Shown: piece by piece, positions 11,301-21,022 of the stretch
Position numbering within the stretch: the first letter of the stretch is position 1
Layout: the number at the start of each line of letters is the position of its first letter
DNA from: Pandoraea terrigena
GTDB lineage: Bacteria > Pseudomonadota > Gammaproteobacteria > Burkholderiales > Burkholderiaceae
Assembly (NCBI RefSeq): GCF_902459705.1
Contig: NZ_CABPRU010000002.1
Span: 62,001-126,000 of the forward strand
Direction: 5' to 3'
Length of the DNA: 64,000 nt
Position numbers and translations under genes: made by a program
The notes under the pieces: generated by a model
What the model saw: only the letters and a program-made list of their open reading frames with translations
What the model was told of the DNA's origin: nothing
Database searches by the model: none

Positions 11301-11943
11301 GGTGTGGGAAGCCGCCGAGCGGGGTATCGACGCGACCCTCCTGCGCCCCGGCAATATCACCGGCGTGTCACGCACCGGTCTGTGCCAGCCCACGCGCAAC
11401 CGCATTCTGTTGCTCGTCAAGGGATCGGTGCAACTCGGCGCCGCTCCGGCGGGCGACACCGATTTCGACTTCACCCCCGTCGATTTCCTTGCCCGCGCCA
11501 TCGTGCGCTGCGCGACCGACCCGCAGCGTGAGCTGCGCGTGTTCCATCTCCAGAACCCGCAGCCGCTGACCTGGGAAGACTACCTCGGCGCGCTCGCTCG
11601 TCACGGCTATTCCCTCGCGCTCGAAGCCGCCGAGCAGTGGCGCAATCGTCTGACCTCCATCGACGAGCGCAACGCGTTGTTCGATGTCGTGGCTTTCTAT
11701 CTCGACGACAGCCAGGAAGACATCGGCGACATGGCGCGCATCGCGCACCAGCGCACGGCGCAAACGCTCGCGCGTCTGGGATTGCCCTATCCGCGCAAGG
11801 ACACCGCGCTGCTCGGGCAACACTTCGGCTATCTGATCGAGAGCGGATTCCTGCCGCCGCCGGGCGTCGGCGCGTCTCGCCAGACGACACCCGACACGGC
11901 ATCCGATGCGGCATCCGAAGCGGAGGCAGCGTCCGTCGCCTGA
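8320..11943 (+). CDS. mgoA: NRPS with adenylation, carrier and reductase domains, MgoA/PvfC type
   Basis: The order within 1207 residues is as follows. An N-terminal segment of about 190 residues begins with a Rossmann-like strand-turn (FAIAGNSRLGARL). Then comes an adenylation domain with TIFTSGSTGVPKGVML (about 348-363), NIFGPAECTV and YRTGDIVQW, ending at NGKIDRRAL. A carrier domain has FFNLGGHSLL with the phosphopantetheine serine near residue 743. A thioester reductase domain has ILLTGANGFLG (about 822) and the NGYNVTK catalytic motif (about 981). There is no condensation or thioesterase domain. The enzyme would load an amino acid and release it as an aldehyde or alcohol. MgoA, PvfC and HamD share this A-T-R plan; a valine- or leucine-like substrate is possible but was not derived. 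The carrier needs a phosphopantetheinyl transferase such as the one at 17.9 kb. Confidence 0.9.
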   Translation: MRAISFAIAGNSRLGARLFAALHDMGHDVIPLCRASGPLTEIAAQLGVTVPAPHDAPPSVEWRIDCDGTLPEIDCTAAHVLTFKAHAPALPPESASLSWQWQGGRGPVDLANATCEFGQALCGADIVAQIDVEAEAMLVDIVSQLGREVLTPQSLAARDMTRVDPDGVVLDLHRLSGWHASNETARAVELEPSLPEMISRRAVVAPRAIALRDAQGDVDYRTFVAASMKLATQLSGRLPQTASDDQALPVIAVRLPKSRWLYTAILGVIGAGAAYAPLDPSFPPERVRQIIEQSRATCLITDDAFDAGVLDGLDIQVIRLNALDAADMDIGLTAWPVQRFPERASRCAITIFTSGSTGVPKGVMLTHRNIVHFCHWYRDYIGLDASSRALQFCTVAFDVSLLDIFPTFLAGAMLVIPTEAQRHALDDLSALIDREAVTHAFLPPALLGVMPDAAWPALRHLLTGGDVCFPETIARWSRGRAFHNIFGPAECTVLVTIARLQAGDSNRLIGKPMANVRCYVLTPSGDPALTGEPGELCVAGAGVADGYLHRPDLTASSFVPNPFADPNGQWPASSSETLYRTGDIVQWADDGTLHFVGRRDAQVKIRGFRVELGEIESAALATGLFGQCACVVDEHKRIRGFVARTLTAGASAQTLRERLAARLPDYMVPYEIVELDALPATHNGKIDRRALAAMPARQNASGDAAKPEPLTQTETDLRALWARLLDLEPFEIGRDDSFFNLGGHSLLVSRLMLAVKKEFGGNAPLARFMERPTIAALASLLANDAVNKGERIPQRVFDDMVLPDEIRPVDGLRPAADGARAILLTGANGFLGTFIAAELIAQTQATVHCMVRAASQKEGEARLAQALQANGLGHLAGHPRLKVVLGDLARPRLGLSPETWRAFAREIDAIYHNGAHVNHVYDYPYLYDANVGATLELLRLACELRNKSMHFVSTLSAASAMDAAGHVLEQGPARNAPAFVNNGYNVTKWVAEHLVWEAAERGIDATLLRPGNITGVSRTGLCQPTRNRILLLVKGSVQLGAAPAGDTDFDFTPVDFLARAIVRCATDPQRELRVFHLQNPQPLTWEDYLGALARHGYSLALEAAEQWRNRLTSIDERNALFDVVAFYLDDSQEDIGDMARIAHQRTAQTLARLGLPYPRKDTALLGQHFGYLIESGFLPPPGVGASRQTTPDTASDAASEAEAASVA

Positions 11944-12081
11944 TCGGCCGGCGTCGCGCGAAACCCGGGCTTCGGCACACGCTTTCGCGCGACATTTCGG
12001 GCACGTTCGTTTTCACGTGCTTTGCACGCGCTTTCACACAATTTTTCGCGCAGTCCCCTGTCTTTTACCGAGGAGTTCATC

Positions 12082-12573
12082 ATGCTGCAAAAAGTCCGCA
12101 CCGACCTGCAACCCGACACGCTGATCCACAACCTGGACACCACGGTTCACGCCGGGGTCGCCGACCTGAACGCGTCCGCACGCGACGTGTGGAACGTCGT
12201 TGGCCGTTTCGACGGGTACAACCGCTTCGTGACCGGCCTGGAATACATCCAGATGACAGGCACCGCGACCGGGCCGCGCTCGCTTCGCCACAAGCACTTC
12301 ACCGGCGGCGATCTGGTCGTCGAGCAGCTCAATACGCGCGACGACGAGGCGATGACCATGAGCTGGACGCTGATCTACACCACCTTCGACATCGGCAATA
12401 TGTGGGCGTCGATGGAGGTCGTGCCGCGCGGCGACAAGGCCTGCACGGCGACTTATCGCATCGTGGGTGAGGCGCGCTCGGGCAACCCCAAGGACCAGCC
12501 GGCCTTCGATGCCTTCGCTGTCGGCTTCCTGAAGATGGCGATGGACAATCTGCGCAAGATGTTCAACGACTGA
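12082..12573 (+). CDS. mgoD: SRPBCC-domain protein, MgoD/PvfD type
   Basis: The 163-residue protein has the SRPBCC (polyketide cyclase/dehydrase-like) pattern. There is an N-terminal strand and helix AGVADLNASARDVWNVVGRF, central strands (TMSWTLIYTTFDIGNMWASM) and a long C-terminal helix (AFAVGFLKMAMDNLRKMF). Such folds bind small hydrophobic ligands. A member of this family is the fourth gene of mgoBCAD and pvfABCD and occurs in the ham (fragin/valdiazen) cluster, where its exact step is not settled. ATG 12082 has GAGGAGTT 6 bp upstream; the frame is open further upstream without similarity. A 138-bp gap separates it from the NRPS. Confidence 0.82.
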   Translation: MLQKVRTDLQPDTLIHNLDTTVHAGVADLNASARDVWNVVGRFDGYNRFVTGLEYIQMTGTATGPRSLRHKHFTGGDLVVEQLNTRDDEAMTMSWTLIYTTFDIGNMWASMEVVPRGDKACTATYRIVGEARSGNPKDQPAFDAFAVGFLKMAMDNLRKMFND

Positions 12574-12661
12574 CCGATGCCGCGACGCGCTGCCTCGCAG
12601 ATTCACTGAAGCACTGAAGCACCGACGCGTCGGCGCATCGAGCATCCGCGCTCTCCCGCCC

Positions 12662-12684
12662 GCCGTGCCGCTGACAGGCACGGC
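12662..12684 (+). terminator. Hairpin after mgoD, possible terminator or processing site
   Basis: GCCGTGCC and GGCACGGC pair perfectly across a 7-base loop. No T-run follows, so intrinsic termination is only a suggestion. It lies between mgoD and the aminotransferase gene. Confidence 0.35.
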
Positions 12685-12744
12685 AGCACACCTTCGCGGT
12701 GTTCGCCGCGAGGGCGCCCTCTTCGCTTTGTCTCGGACCGCACC

Positions 12745-14022
12745 ATGGACAGACATCCCACATCCGCCGGGCGCTGGCAACTCGCGGCGCGCGCGCAACG
12801 CATGCAGCCCTCCGCGCTGCGTGAACTGCTGAAGGTCGCCGAGCGGCCGGACATCATTTCATTCGCGGGCGGGCTGCCGTCGCCCTGCGCGCTCCCTGTC
12901 GAGCGATTGCAGGCGGCGGTGCAGCGCATACTGCAACGCGACGCTGTCGCCGCGCTGCAGTATGGCCCGTCGGAGGGCTACCTGCCCCTGCGCGAGACGA
13001 TCGCCGAGCGCCTCTCGAAGCGGGGCGCCGCGGTAAGTCCGTCGCAGGTTCTCGTGACGACGGGTTCGCAACAGGGCCTCGATCTGGTCGCGCGCATCCT
13101 CGTCGACCCCGGTTCGTCCGTACTGATCGAAACCCCCACGTACCTGGGCGCCGTTCAGGCGCTTGCGCAATACGAACCCGTCTTCGAGGAAGTTCCCGCC
13201 GACGCGGCGGGGCTGTTGCCCGAGCGTCTGACCGAAGCGTCGATGCGCCGCGCTCGCCTGCTCTACACGCAGCCCAACTTCCAGAATCCGACGGGACGCA
13301 CACTCGCGCCGGAGCGGCGAATCGCGCTGGTTTCCCGGGCGACGCGCCACGGACTGCTGCTCGTCGAGGACGACCCTTACGGCGAGTTGGTCTACAGCGG
13401 GGTCACCCCCGCTTCGCTGCTCTCGATGGCGCCCGGGAGCGTGGTGCACCTCGGCTCGTTCTCGAAGGTTGTCGCACCCGGCTTGCGCGTGGGGTACCTC
13501 GTCGCCCCGGAAGCGCTCATGGGAAAGCTGTTGCAGGCCAAGCAGGCGAGCGATCTCCATACGACCGGCATCACGCAGCGACTGGTACACGCATTGTTGA
13601 ACGATGGCGAGTACGACGCGCATCTCGACGCCATTCGGCGGCGTTACCGGGCTCAATGCGCACTCATGCTCAGTTGTCTTGCCGAACACATGCCCGACGG
13701 GGTGACGTGGTCCCGTCCCACCGGCGGCATGTTTCTCTGGGTGACGCTGCCGGCCGAGATCGACAGCACCCTGCTGTTCGAAGACGCGCTGGCACGCGGA
13801 GTCGCCTTCATTCCGGGCGCGTCGTTCCACGCGGTCGCGCCGAAGGCGAACACCCTGCGCCTGACGTTCACCACGGCGACACCGTCGCAAATCGAATCCG
13901 GCATCGCGCGACTGGCGCAGGCCATCAGGGCCCGGCTACGGCCAACGGAACCGCACCGGCCTGTCGCACCGCCGGCACGCGAGCGCATCGACAGGTCGGC
14001 CGTGCTTCAGGCGCAAGCCTGA
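12745..14022 (+). CDS. PLP-dependent class I/II aminotransferase
   Basis: This 425-residue fold-type I aminotransferase resembles the LysN/2-aminoadipate (MocR-catalytic-like) group without a DNA-binding domain. Marks are FAGGLPSP near residue 41, LQYGPSEGYLPLR (about 71), TQPNFQNPTG (about 174), the DDPYGELVYSG aspartate (about 207) and the cofactor lysine in GSFSKVVAPGLRVGY (about 236). It would transaminate an amino or keto acid in the cytoplasm. It follows mgoD after 171 bp on the same strand, so it may supply or salvage the amino acid used by the NRPS; that role is inferred. Its 3' end overlaps the convergent LysR gene by 16 bp. Confidence 0.8.
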   Translation: MDRHPTSAGRWQLAARAQRMQPSALRELLKVAERPDIISFAGGLPSPCALPVERLQAAVQRILQRDAVAALQYGPSEGYLPLRETIAERLSKRGAAVSPSQVLVTTGSQQGLDLVARILVDPGSSVLIETPTYLGAVQALAQYEPVFEEVPADAAGLLPERLTEASMRRARLLYTQPNFQNPTGRTLAPERRIALVSRATRHGLLLVEDDPYGELVYSGVTPASLLSMAPGSVVHLGSFSKVVAPGLRVGYLVAPEALMGKLLQAKQASDLHTTGITQRLVHALLNDGEYDAHLDAIRRRYRAQCALMLSCLAEHMPDGVTWSRPTGGMFLWVTLPAEIDSTLLFEDALARGVAFIPGASFHAVAPKANTLRLTFTTATPSQIESGIARLAQAIRARLRPTEPHRPVAPPARERIDRSAVLQAQA

Positions 14023-14921
14023 AACGCGGTGCCCGAAGGCTCGAACAGCCCCAGATTCTGCGCCGTCTGCACGAAGCGCGGCACGCAGGGATTACAGCTT
14101 GCCGCGCTCCATACCAATGCCACGTCGATGCTCGGCGCATGCAACAGCGGCACGAACTGCACGTTCTCCGCACGCGTACTTCGCATCGAACTGTGCACGA
14201 GCGCGACACCCAGACGTTGTCCGACGAGATTCACGATGGTTTGCTGGAAGTTTGTCTCCAATCGCACGCGAGGTGAAAAACCGGCCTGACGACAATGCTC
14301 GGTAATGGTGTTGTGAATGAAAGGCGACGCTTCGCGCGGCGAGATGATGAAGGCATCGTCGCGCAGCTCGCCCACCGAGATCGCTGAGCGCGCCGCCAGC
14401 CGGTGCCCGACCGGCAGCGCCGCCACCAGCGGTTCGCGGAAGATGGTCTCGGTACAGAGTTCGTCCGAAGCGTCGGACGAATACATGATACCCACGTCGA
14501 CTTTGCCGCAGCGCAATGCGTCGGCCAGATCGGTGGGAATCGTTTCCTTGAGCCTGACTTCGATGCGTGGAAACGCGGCGGCGAACGCGCGCGTGAGGAC
14601 CGGCAGCACGCTGCACGCGACAGCGAACATGAAGCCCGCGCAGAGCATGCCGGAATCTCCGACTTCGGCGGCGCGCGCGTGAGAACGCGCCTGGCCGAGC
14701 GTGGCGAGGACAGAGCGTGCATCACGGTGAAAACGCTGCCCTGCCGCGGTAAGCGCCACGCTGCGCTGCGTGCGTTGAAACAGTACGACACCCAGCTCGT
14801 CTTCGAGCATCGCGATCTGCCGCGACAACGGGGGTTGCGAGATATGCAGAAGGCTCGCCGCACGCCCGAAATGAAGTGTTTCAGCCAGTACTACGAAATA
14901 GCGAAGTTGCCTCAGTTCCAT
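14007..14921 (-). CDS. LysR-type regulator, first of two near-twins
   Basis: The 304-residue protein has an N-terminal winged helix (MELRQLRYFVVLAETLHFGR, recognition helix HISQPPLSRQIAMLE) and a periplasmic-binding-like effector domain (VDVGIMYSSD, IISPREASPF). ATG 14921 is chosen because AAGGAG lies 10 bp upstream and LysR proteins usually start there. It is divergent from the sigma-54 activator at 15.1 kb. The LysR at 50.7 kb is closely similar through the helix and again sits divergent from a sigma-54 activator. The effector pocket is of the CbnR/BenM kind in layout; the ligand is unknown. Confidence 0.88.
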   Translation of the reverse strand: MELRQLRYFVVLAETLHFGRAASLLHISQPPLSRQIAMLEDELGVVLFQRTQRSVALTAAGQRFHRDARSVLATLGQARSHARAAEVGDSGMLCAGFMFAVACSVLPVLTRAFAAAFPRIEVRLKETIPTDLADALRCGKVDVGIMYSSDASDELCTETIFREPLVAALPVGHRLAARSAISVGELRDDAFIISPREASPFIHNTITEHCRQAGFSPRVRLETNFQQTIVNLVGQRLGVALVHSSMRSTRAENVQFVPLLHAPSIDVALVWSAASCNPCVPRFVQTAQNLGLFEPSGTAFQACA

Positions 14922-15127
14922 GGAGCCCGCTCCTTTGAAGAACATCGGATTCTATTCATAGCAAACCAGTATCAGTCATCGCATCATATGGTATTGGAGA
15001 CCGCCGACGAATCGAACTATGCTTGCTCTTGCTTTATGGAGCACCCCCCAAAGGCATTCGCAATGATGCGATCCCGCGCCGCCAAACGCAGCGCACGCCA
15101 ATTCCAATAAAGTCAATGAGAGACGCT

Positions 15128-16267
<1,140 letters not shown>

Positions 16268-16392
16268 TCCGGGCGACGCAGAACACAACCGGCATGATGC
16301 AGGCGGCATGTCGCAAGCCGCACGACGCAAACGGCAAAGACTGACGAGCGACGCGTCTCGCCGCCCGTCCTTGTGCGGTAGGCGTTGCTGGT

Positions 16393-17553
<1,161 letters not shown>

Positions 17554-17626
17554 TCAGGCATTGCGCGCGACGATCCCGCGCGCTGTCGGCACGCGGCGCG
17601 CATGCGCGCCGGCACCGGCGTTCGGG

Positions 17627-17680
17627 TGGAACATCTGTCGAGAGTTGCAACACCTGTCGCAGGCTGCGACAGGTGCTCGC
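17627..17680. promoter_or_regulatory. Triple enhancer-like repeat between aldo/keto reductase and PPTase
   Basis: Three copies of a 16-bp palindromic motif stand exactly 19 bp apart, at about 17627-17642 (degenerate), 17646-17661 (TGCAACACCTGTCGCA, one mismatch) and 17665-17680 (left half exact). The best two form an inverted pair ACACCTGT-N11-ACAGGTGC, the same geometry as upstream of mgoB. The array is centred about 110 bp before the predicted PPTase transcription start. It probably binds an activator of the AAA+/Fis type encoded at 15.1 or 51.9 kb. Confidence 0.62.
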
Positions 17681-17738
17681 GGCCTCGCGGCGTCGGCGCG
17701 AAAGGTCGTGCCCCTCTCACACCCATTGCGCATGAATA

Positions 17739-17753
17739 TGGCATCCAAATTGC
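17739..17753 (+). promoter_or_regulatory. Sigma-54 promoter of the phosphopantetheinyl transferase gene
   Basis: TGGCAT, five bases, then TTGC, followed by TT, an excellent -24/-12 match and nearly identical to the mgo promoter. It predicts a start near 17765 and a leader of about 120 bases. Confidence 0.68.
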
Positions 17754-17884
17754 TTGGAGTCCGTTATTTCGATTGACATGGACCCGATGCACGCGGTGGA
17801 GAATGGCGCCGTGGATGGTGTGGTGGATGGCGCGGTGCACATCGGAATGTCAGGCGGGACAACCAACGGGATCCACGACACACG

Positions 17885-18640
17885 ATGACGAACGACAAGA
17901 CGGATGCCCCGGCGGGCATGGGGCTTGCGCTGTATGGCGCTTCGCGCGACGTTCTCGCCCGTTTCAAGGGATGGGACGCGCACTTGAGTCCCGACGAGCG
18001 CCGTCGCGCCGACGCGTTTTCCCGGTCGTCCGACCGCGAGGACTATGTTGCGGCGCACATTCTTGCGCGTGTCGCGGCGGCGCGCGTCACGTGTGGCACC
18101 CACGGCCCCGGGCCGGCAGCCCGCACTTATGTCCTCGTGCAACGCTGCGAGCGATGTGGCGGCGCCCACGGACGTCCTCGCCTGCCGGCCCACCCCGGGT
18201 TGCATGTCAGCCTCAGCCGTACCCGCGGCGCGGTCGCGGCCGCGTGTGCCATCGCCCCCGTGGGCATCGACGTCGAGCACTGGGATGAAGCCTGGCTCGC
18301 CGACGCCGACCTGCCGGGGGTGAACGAGCGCGAGCGTATCCGGCTCAATGCGTTCGCCGGGGTAGCGTACACCCACCACGCCCCGTCGCCGCGCGCGCTG
18401 GCATGGCTGCGCCTGTGGACACGCAAGGAGAGTCTTATCAAAGTCGGCGACGCCACGCTCGATGCGATGACCGCGATCGACCTGTCCGCACTGCCGATGA
18501 GCGAGGCCCCGCTGCGCACGTGGCAAAGGCGCGTCGCGCACGGGGGATGGGCCATGACCGACTGGCTCGACGCCGCACTGCGAATCACGGGCACGGTGTC
18601 GAGTCTCGGGAATGTCAGCGTCGAGCGAGTCGATGCCTGA
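17885..18640 (+). CDS. 4'-Phosphopantetheinyl transferase, Sfp/Gsp superfamily
   Basis: The 251-residue protein has the signature motifs of this superfamily: LPAHPGLHVSLSRTRGAVA (about residues 101-119), VGIDVEHWD with the magnesium-binding acidic residues (about 126), and LWTRKESLIKVGD, the WxxKEAxxK motif (about 178). It transfers the phosphopantetheine arm from CoA to a serine of carrier domains. The NRPS at 8.3 kb has such a carrier domain and no other transferase is seen. Its promoter and upstream repeats match those of the mgo operon, which is strong circumstantial evidence that it serves that NRPS. The start ATG 17885 fits the family start, although the ribosome-binding site is weak. 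Confidence 0.85.
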   Translation: MTNDKTDAPAGMGLALYGASRDVLARFKGWDAHLSPDERRRADAFSRSSDREDYVAAHILARVAAARVTCGTHGPGPAARTYVLVQRCERCGGAHGRPRLPAHPGLHVSLSRTRGAVAAACAIAPVGIDVEHWDEAWLADADLPGVNERERIRLNAFAGVAYTHHAPSPRALAWLRLWTRKESLIKVGDATLDAMTAIDLSALPMSEAPLRTWQRRVAHGGWAMTDWLDAALRITGTVSSLGNVSVERVDA

Positions 18641-18744
18641 CGACGAATGTGCGCGGCGGCGCACACGGTCGAACGATCTTGCAGACGGCGTGCATGCATG
18701 CCGTCTGCACCCTGTGTAGGCGAAACGCCGTTTTTCCGGCGCTG

Positions 18745-19100
18745 TCAGGCGGTGATAAGCGCCGGTTGCGCCGCTTGCGCGGGCGCGTTGTCCTCGACCG
18801 AACTGAGCATCAGGCGCTCGAACGCGCCCAGCGATGCCTCGGTGCCCTTCTCCACGGCAATCGCGATCTGCTTGAACGGCACGGTCGGCACGTCGCCAGC
18901 GGCGAACACACCCGGCTCCGACGTGGCGCTCTTGGCATCGACTTCGATCTCACCATGGCGCGAGAGCGACACCGCGCCCCCGATCCACTCGGTGTTGGGC
19001 ACCAGACCGATCTGTAGGAACACGCCTTCGAGCGCTATCGTGGCTCGCTCGCCCGTGGGACGGTCGAGGTACACGCGGCCGTCCACCTTCGGACCGCATA
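18745..19100 (-). pseudogene. ahpF: Truncated alkyl hydroperoxide reductase subunit F (C-terminal fragment)
   Basis: About 115 residues match the extreme C-terminus of AhpF and related thioredoxin-reductase-like flavoproteins: [25 protein letters not shown], then the FAD-site motif [17 protein letters not shown] complete AhpF has over 500 residues, including the CxxC redox motif, and all of this is missing. Similarity stops near 19100, where unrelated sequence and a repeat begin. A GTG at 19086 could start a short product, but that would be non-functional. The break looks like the left edge of an insertion or deletion; the rest of ahpF is not found elsewhere in the window. Confidence 0.75.
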
Positions 19101-19124
19101 GTTCGCTAGGCGACCTGACTCCGG

Positions 19125-19195
19125 GCGAGTTCCGAATCGCCCACCTTGAAGCCGGAATTTTCTAATTCAAGGTGCTCGGGTATCCGGGGGACGTC
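19125..19195. repeat. Copy A of a ~71-bp repeat with internal hairpin
   Basis: This stretch begins GCGAGTT and ends GGGGGACGTC. It contains the inverted repeat CACCTTGAA / TTCAAGGTG (19142-19150 and 19166-19174). A related copy lies at 39033-39104 with the same start, hairpin arms and end. The family is unknown; a mobile-element end is possible. It sits immediately beside the ahpF breakpoint. Confidence 0.65.
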
Positions 19196-19375
19196 GCCGC
19201 CGTCATACGAATATCGAGGCACCGGAAATGTGGAGAAGAGCCGGCCGAAAAGGCGGTTCCTACGCTTGATTGGCCTTGGCGCAAAGGTCATTTTTACGTC
19301 AATAAAAGACGCGTGACGTTAACTTCTGGCTCCCCTTAAAATAAGTCATCTCGGATTTCCGGTTAACTATCCCTC

Positions 19376-20323
19376 ATGCATCGAATAGGATTCTTCGTTT
19401 GCCATGGTCACGACGCGCTTGATCTTGCAGGACCACTTTCGGCTTTTCGTCAGGTAGCGACTGCCGCCGGCCACACACCCTATGAACTTCGCGTTATCTC
19501 GCGCGCGGGCGGGCCCGTAACGGGCAACGCAGGTCTCTCCATTGAAACAAAGCCGATCGGGAGACGCGCATTTGATACGGTCATTTTTGTGGGTGGTGAT
19601 ATAGACCCAATGAGCGAGCCGGAGAACATTGCCGCGGCCAGAAAATTGAATTCCAGGGCGTCGCGGGTAGCAAGCGTGTGTACCGGCGCATTTTTGCTTG
19701 CGGAAGCTGGCCTTTTGGACGATCTGAAAGCCACAACGCACTGGCGATACTCCGCGCAATTGCAGTCTCGCTTCCCTCGCGTCAGGGTCGAGAGCGATAA
19801 GATTTTTATCGCCGACGGCCGCATTTGGACGTCGGCAGGTATCGCGTCCGGAATTGACCTCGCGCTGGCCTTAATCGAAAAAGATATGGGCTCGGAAACC
19901 GCACGAACGATCTCCAGGCTGATGGTCGTTCCATACCGCCGACCTGGCGGTCAGTCCCAATTCTCCGCCATGTCGCAGATGGAGCCGGAATCGGATCGTA
20001 TTCGCATCGCACTGAACTTTGCCAGAGAGCATTTGGCCGAAGCGCTGCCCGTCGAGCGACTCGCGGATGCGGCACGTTTAAGTCCGCGACAATTCGGGCG
20101 GGCGTTCCGCCGGGAAACGGGGGAAACGCCTGCTAAGGCGGTCGAGCGTCTGCGCGTTGAAGCTGCGCGACTGCGCTTGCAGGACGGTAGCGAACCGATC
20201 GAACAGATTGCTCTGGCGGTGGGATTCACTGATCCGGACCGAATGCGCAGAGCCTTCGTCAAATTGTACGGGCACCCGCCGCAATCGATTCGACGCGAGA
20301 ACAGACGCCTCGCTAACCGCTGA
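19376..20323 (+). CDS. GlxA-type regulator: DJ-1/PfpI domain plus AraC helix-turn-helix
   Basis: The 315-residue protein has an N-terminal DJ-1/PfpI-like domain (IGFFVCHGHDALDLAGPLSAF, elbow cysteine in VASVCTGAFLLAEAG near residue 101) and a C-terminal AraC DNA-binding domain with two helix-turn-helix units (LADAARLSPRQFGRAFRRET, IAQ-like EQIALAVGFTDPDRMRRAF). The elbow domain in GlxA proteins is thought to sense a ligand rather than to hydrolyse one. It is the first gene after the break at 19.1 kb and faces away from the leftward group 20.4-22.8 kb, which includes a second DJ-1 protein. The local sequence is visibly AT-richer than the flanks. Confidence 0.88.
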   Translation: MHRIGFFVCHGHDALDLAGPLSAFRQVATAAGHTPYELRVISRAGGPVTGNAGLSIETKPIGRRAFDTVIFVGGDIDPMSEPENIAAARKLNSRASRVASVCTGAFLLAEAGLLDDLKATTHWRYSAQLQSRFPRVRVESDKIFIADGRIWTSAGIASGIDLALALIEKDMGSETARTISRLMVVPYRRPGGQSQFSAMSQMEPESDRIRIALNFAREHLAEALPVERLADAARLSPRQFGRAFRRETGETPAKAVERLRVEAARLRLQDGSEPIEQIALAVGFTDPDRMRRAFVKLYGHPPQSIRRENRRLANR

Positions 20324-20419
20324 CCGGACTTCTTGGCGCCGCAATCCGCGAGATACGCTACAGCGATGCACCCGAAAGGGTGCTCAGCCTGAAAAACGAT
20401 GGAGTTATCCCAACGCTAC

Positions 20420-20884
20420 TCAGGGCGCCGATTCATTCCAGATGTCGCGATGCAACTTCCAGGCGCCGCCCTGCTTCAGGAAAATGAGAATCTGCTTACC
20501 GCGGTATTTGAGGTTTCCACTTTGGTCATGGATCTCCGCATCCGAAACTTCCGTCACGACCTGATCGTTACCGTAGAACTCGTAATTGCTGAACAACACA
20601 GTGTCAGGCGCTGATCCGGCTGACGCCTTGGTGAAATACGCGGTGATCGCGTTCGCACCTCGAATTCTGTCTCCGCCCGGCGGCAGGAGTGCGCCATCTT
20701 TCGTATACAACCGGCCCACTGCCTCGTAGTCCCCGCGCGCGTAAGCTTCCGCCCATCGCGCGTTCTCGGCTTTGATCGCCGATTCGATTTTCGATTGGTG
20801 GCAACCGGCGGTTGCCGGCGTGGCGAGCGTAGACAGTGAGAGGCAAGCAGCGAGTACGGCCACGCAATAACGAATCTGTCGCAT
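20420..20884 (-). CDS. Secreted NTF2/SnoaL-like (DUF4440-type) protein
   Basis: The 154-residue product starts with a clear Sec signal peptide (MRQIRYCVAVLAACLSLSTL, cleavage after TPATAG) and continues as a SnoaL/NTF2-like domain (ESAIKAENARWAEAYARGDY, LYTKDGALLPPGG, ITAYFTKA, WKLHRDIWNES). Such folds bind small ligands or act as isomerases or dehydratases; no specific activity can be named. ATG 20884 is chosen at the signal peptide; the frame is open further upstream without similarity. It lies downstream of the DJ-1-like gene on the same strand. Confidence 0.72.
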   Translation of the reverse strand: MRQIRYCVAVLAACLSLSTLATPATAGCHQSKIESAIKAENARWAEAYARGDYEAVGRLYTKDGALLPPGGDRIRGANAITAYFTKASAGSAPDTVLFSNYEFYGNDQVVTEVSDAEIHDQSGNLKYRGKQILIFLKQGGAWKLHRDIWNESAP

Positions 20885-21022
20885 CTTTTGACTTCCGATA
20901 ATGGATTGAATTGGAGAGCGCTGCACAAACTTCGTCAGCGAAAGTTGCAAAAGACGGGCAATGTCGGTGACAGCTTCTATCGAAACCAGCGAGAGCACGC
21001 ACTTCCATTGCCCGCAAGTGTT

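Noticed and set aside
6430-12573. Siderophore NRPS cluster
   Set aside because: No condensation domain, TonB receptor, hydroxamate/catechol genes or Fur-type box was seen; the gene order matches mgo/pvf instead.
18403-19017. 204-residue plus-strand open frame over the ahpF fragment
   Set aside because: It overlaps the PPTase gene and lies opposite the conserved AhpF C-terminus; a shadow frame.
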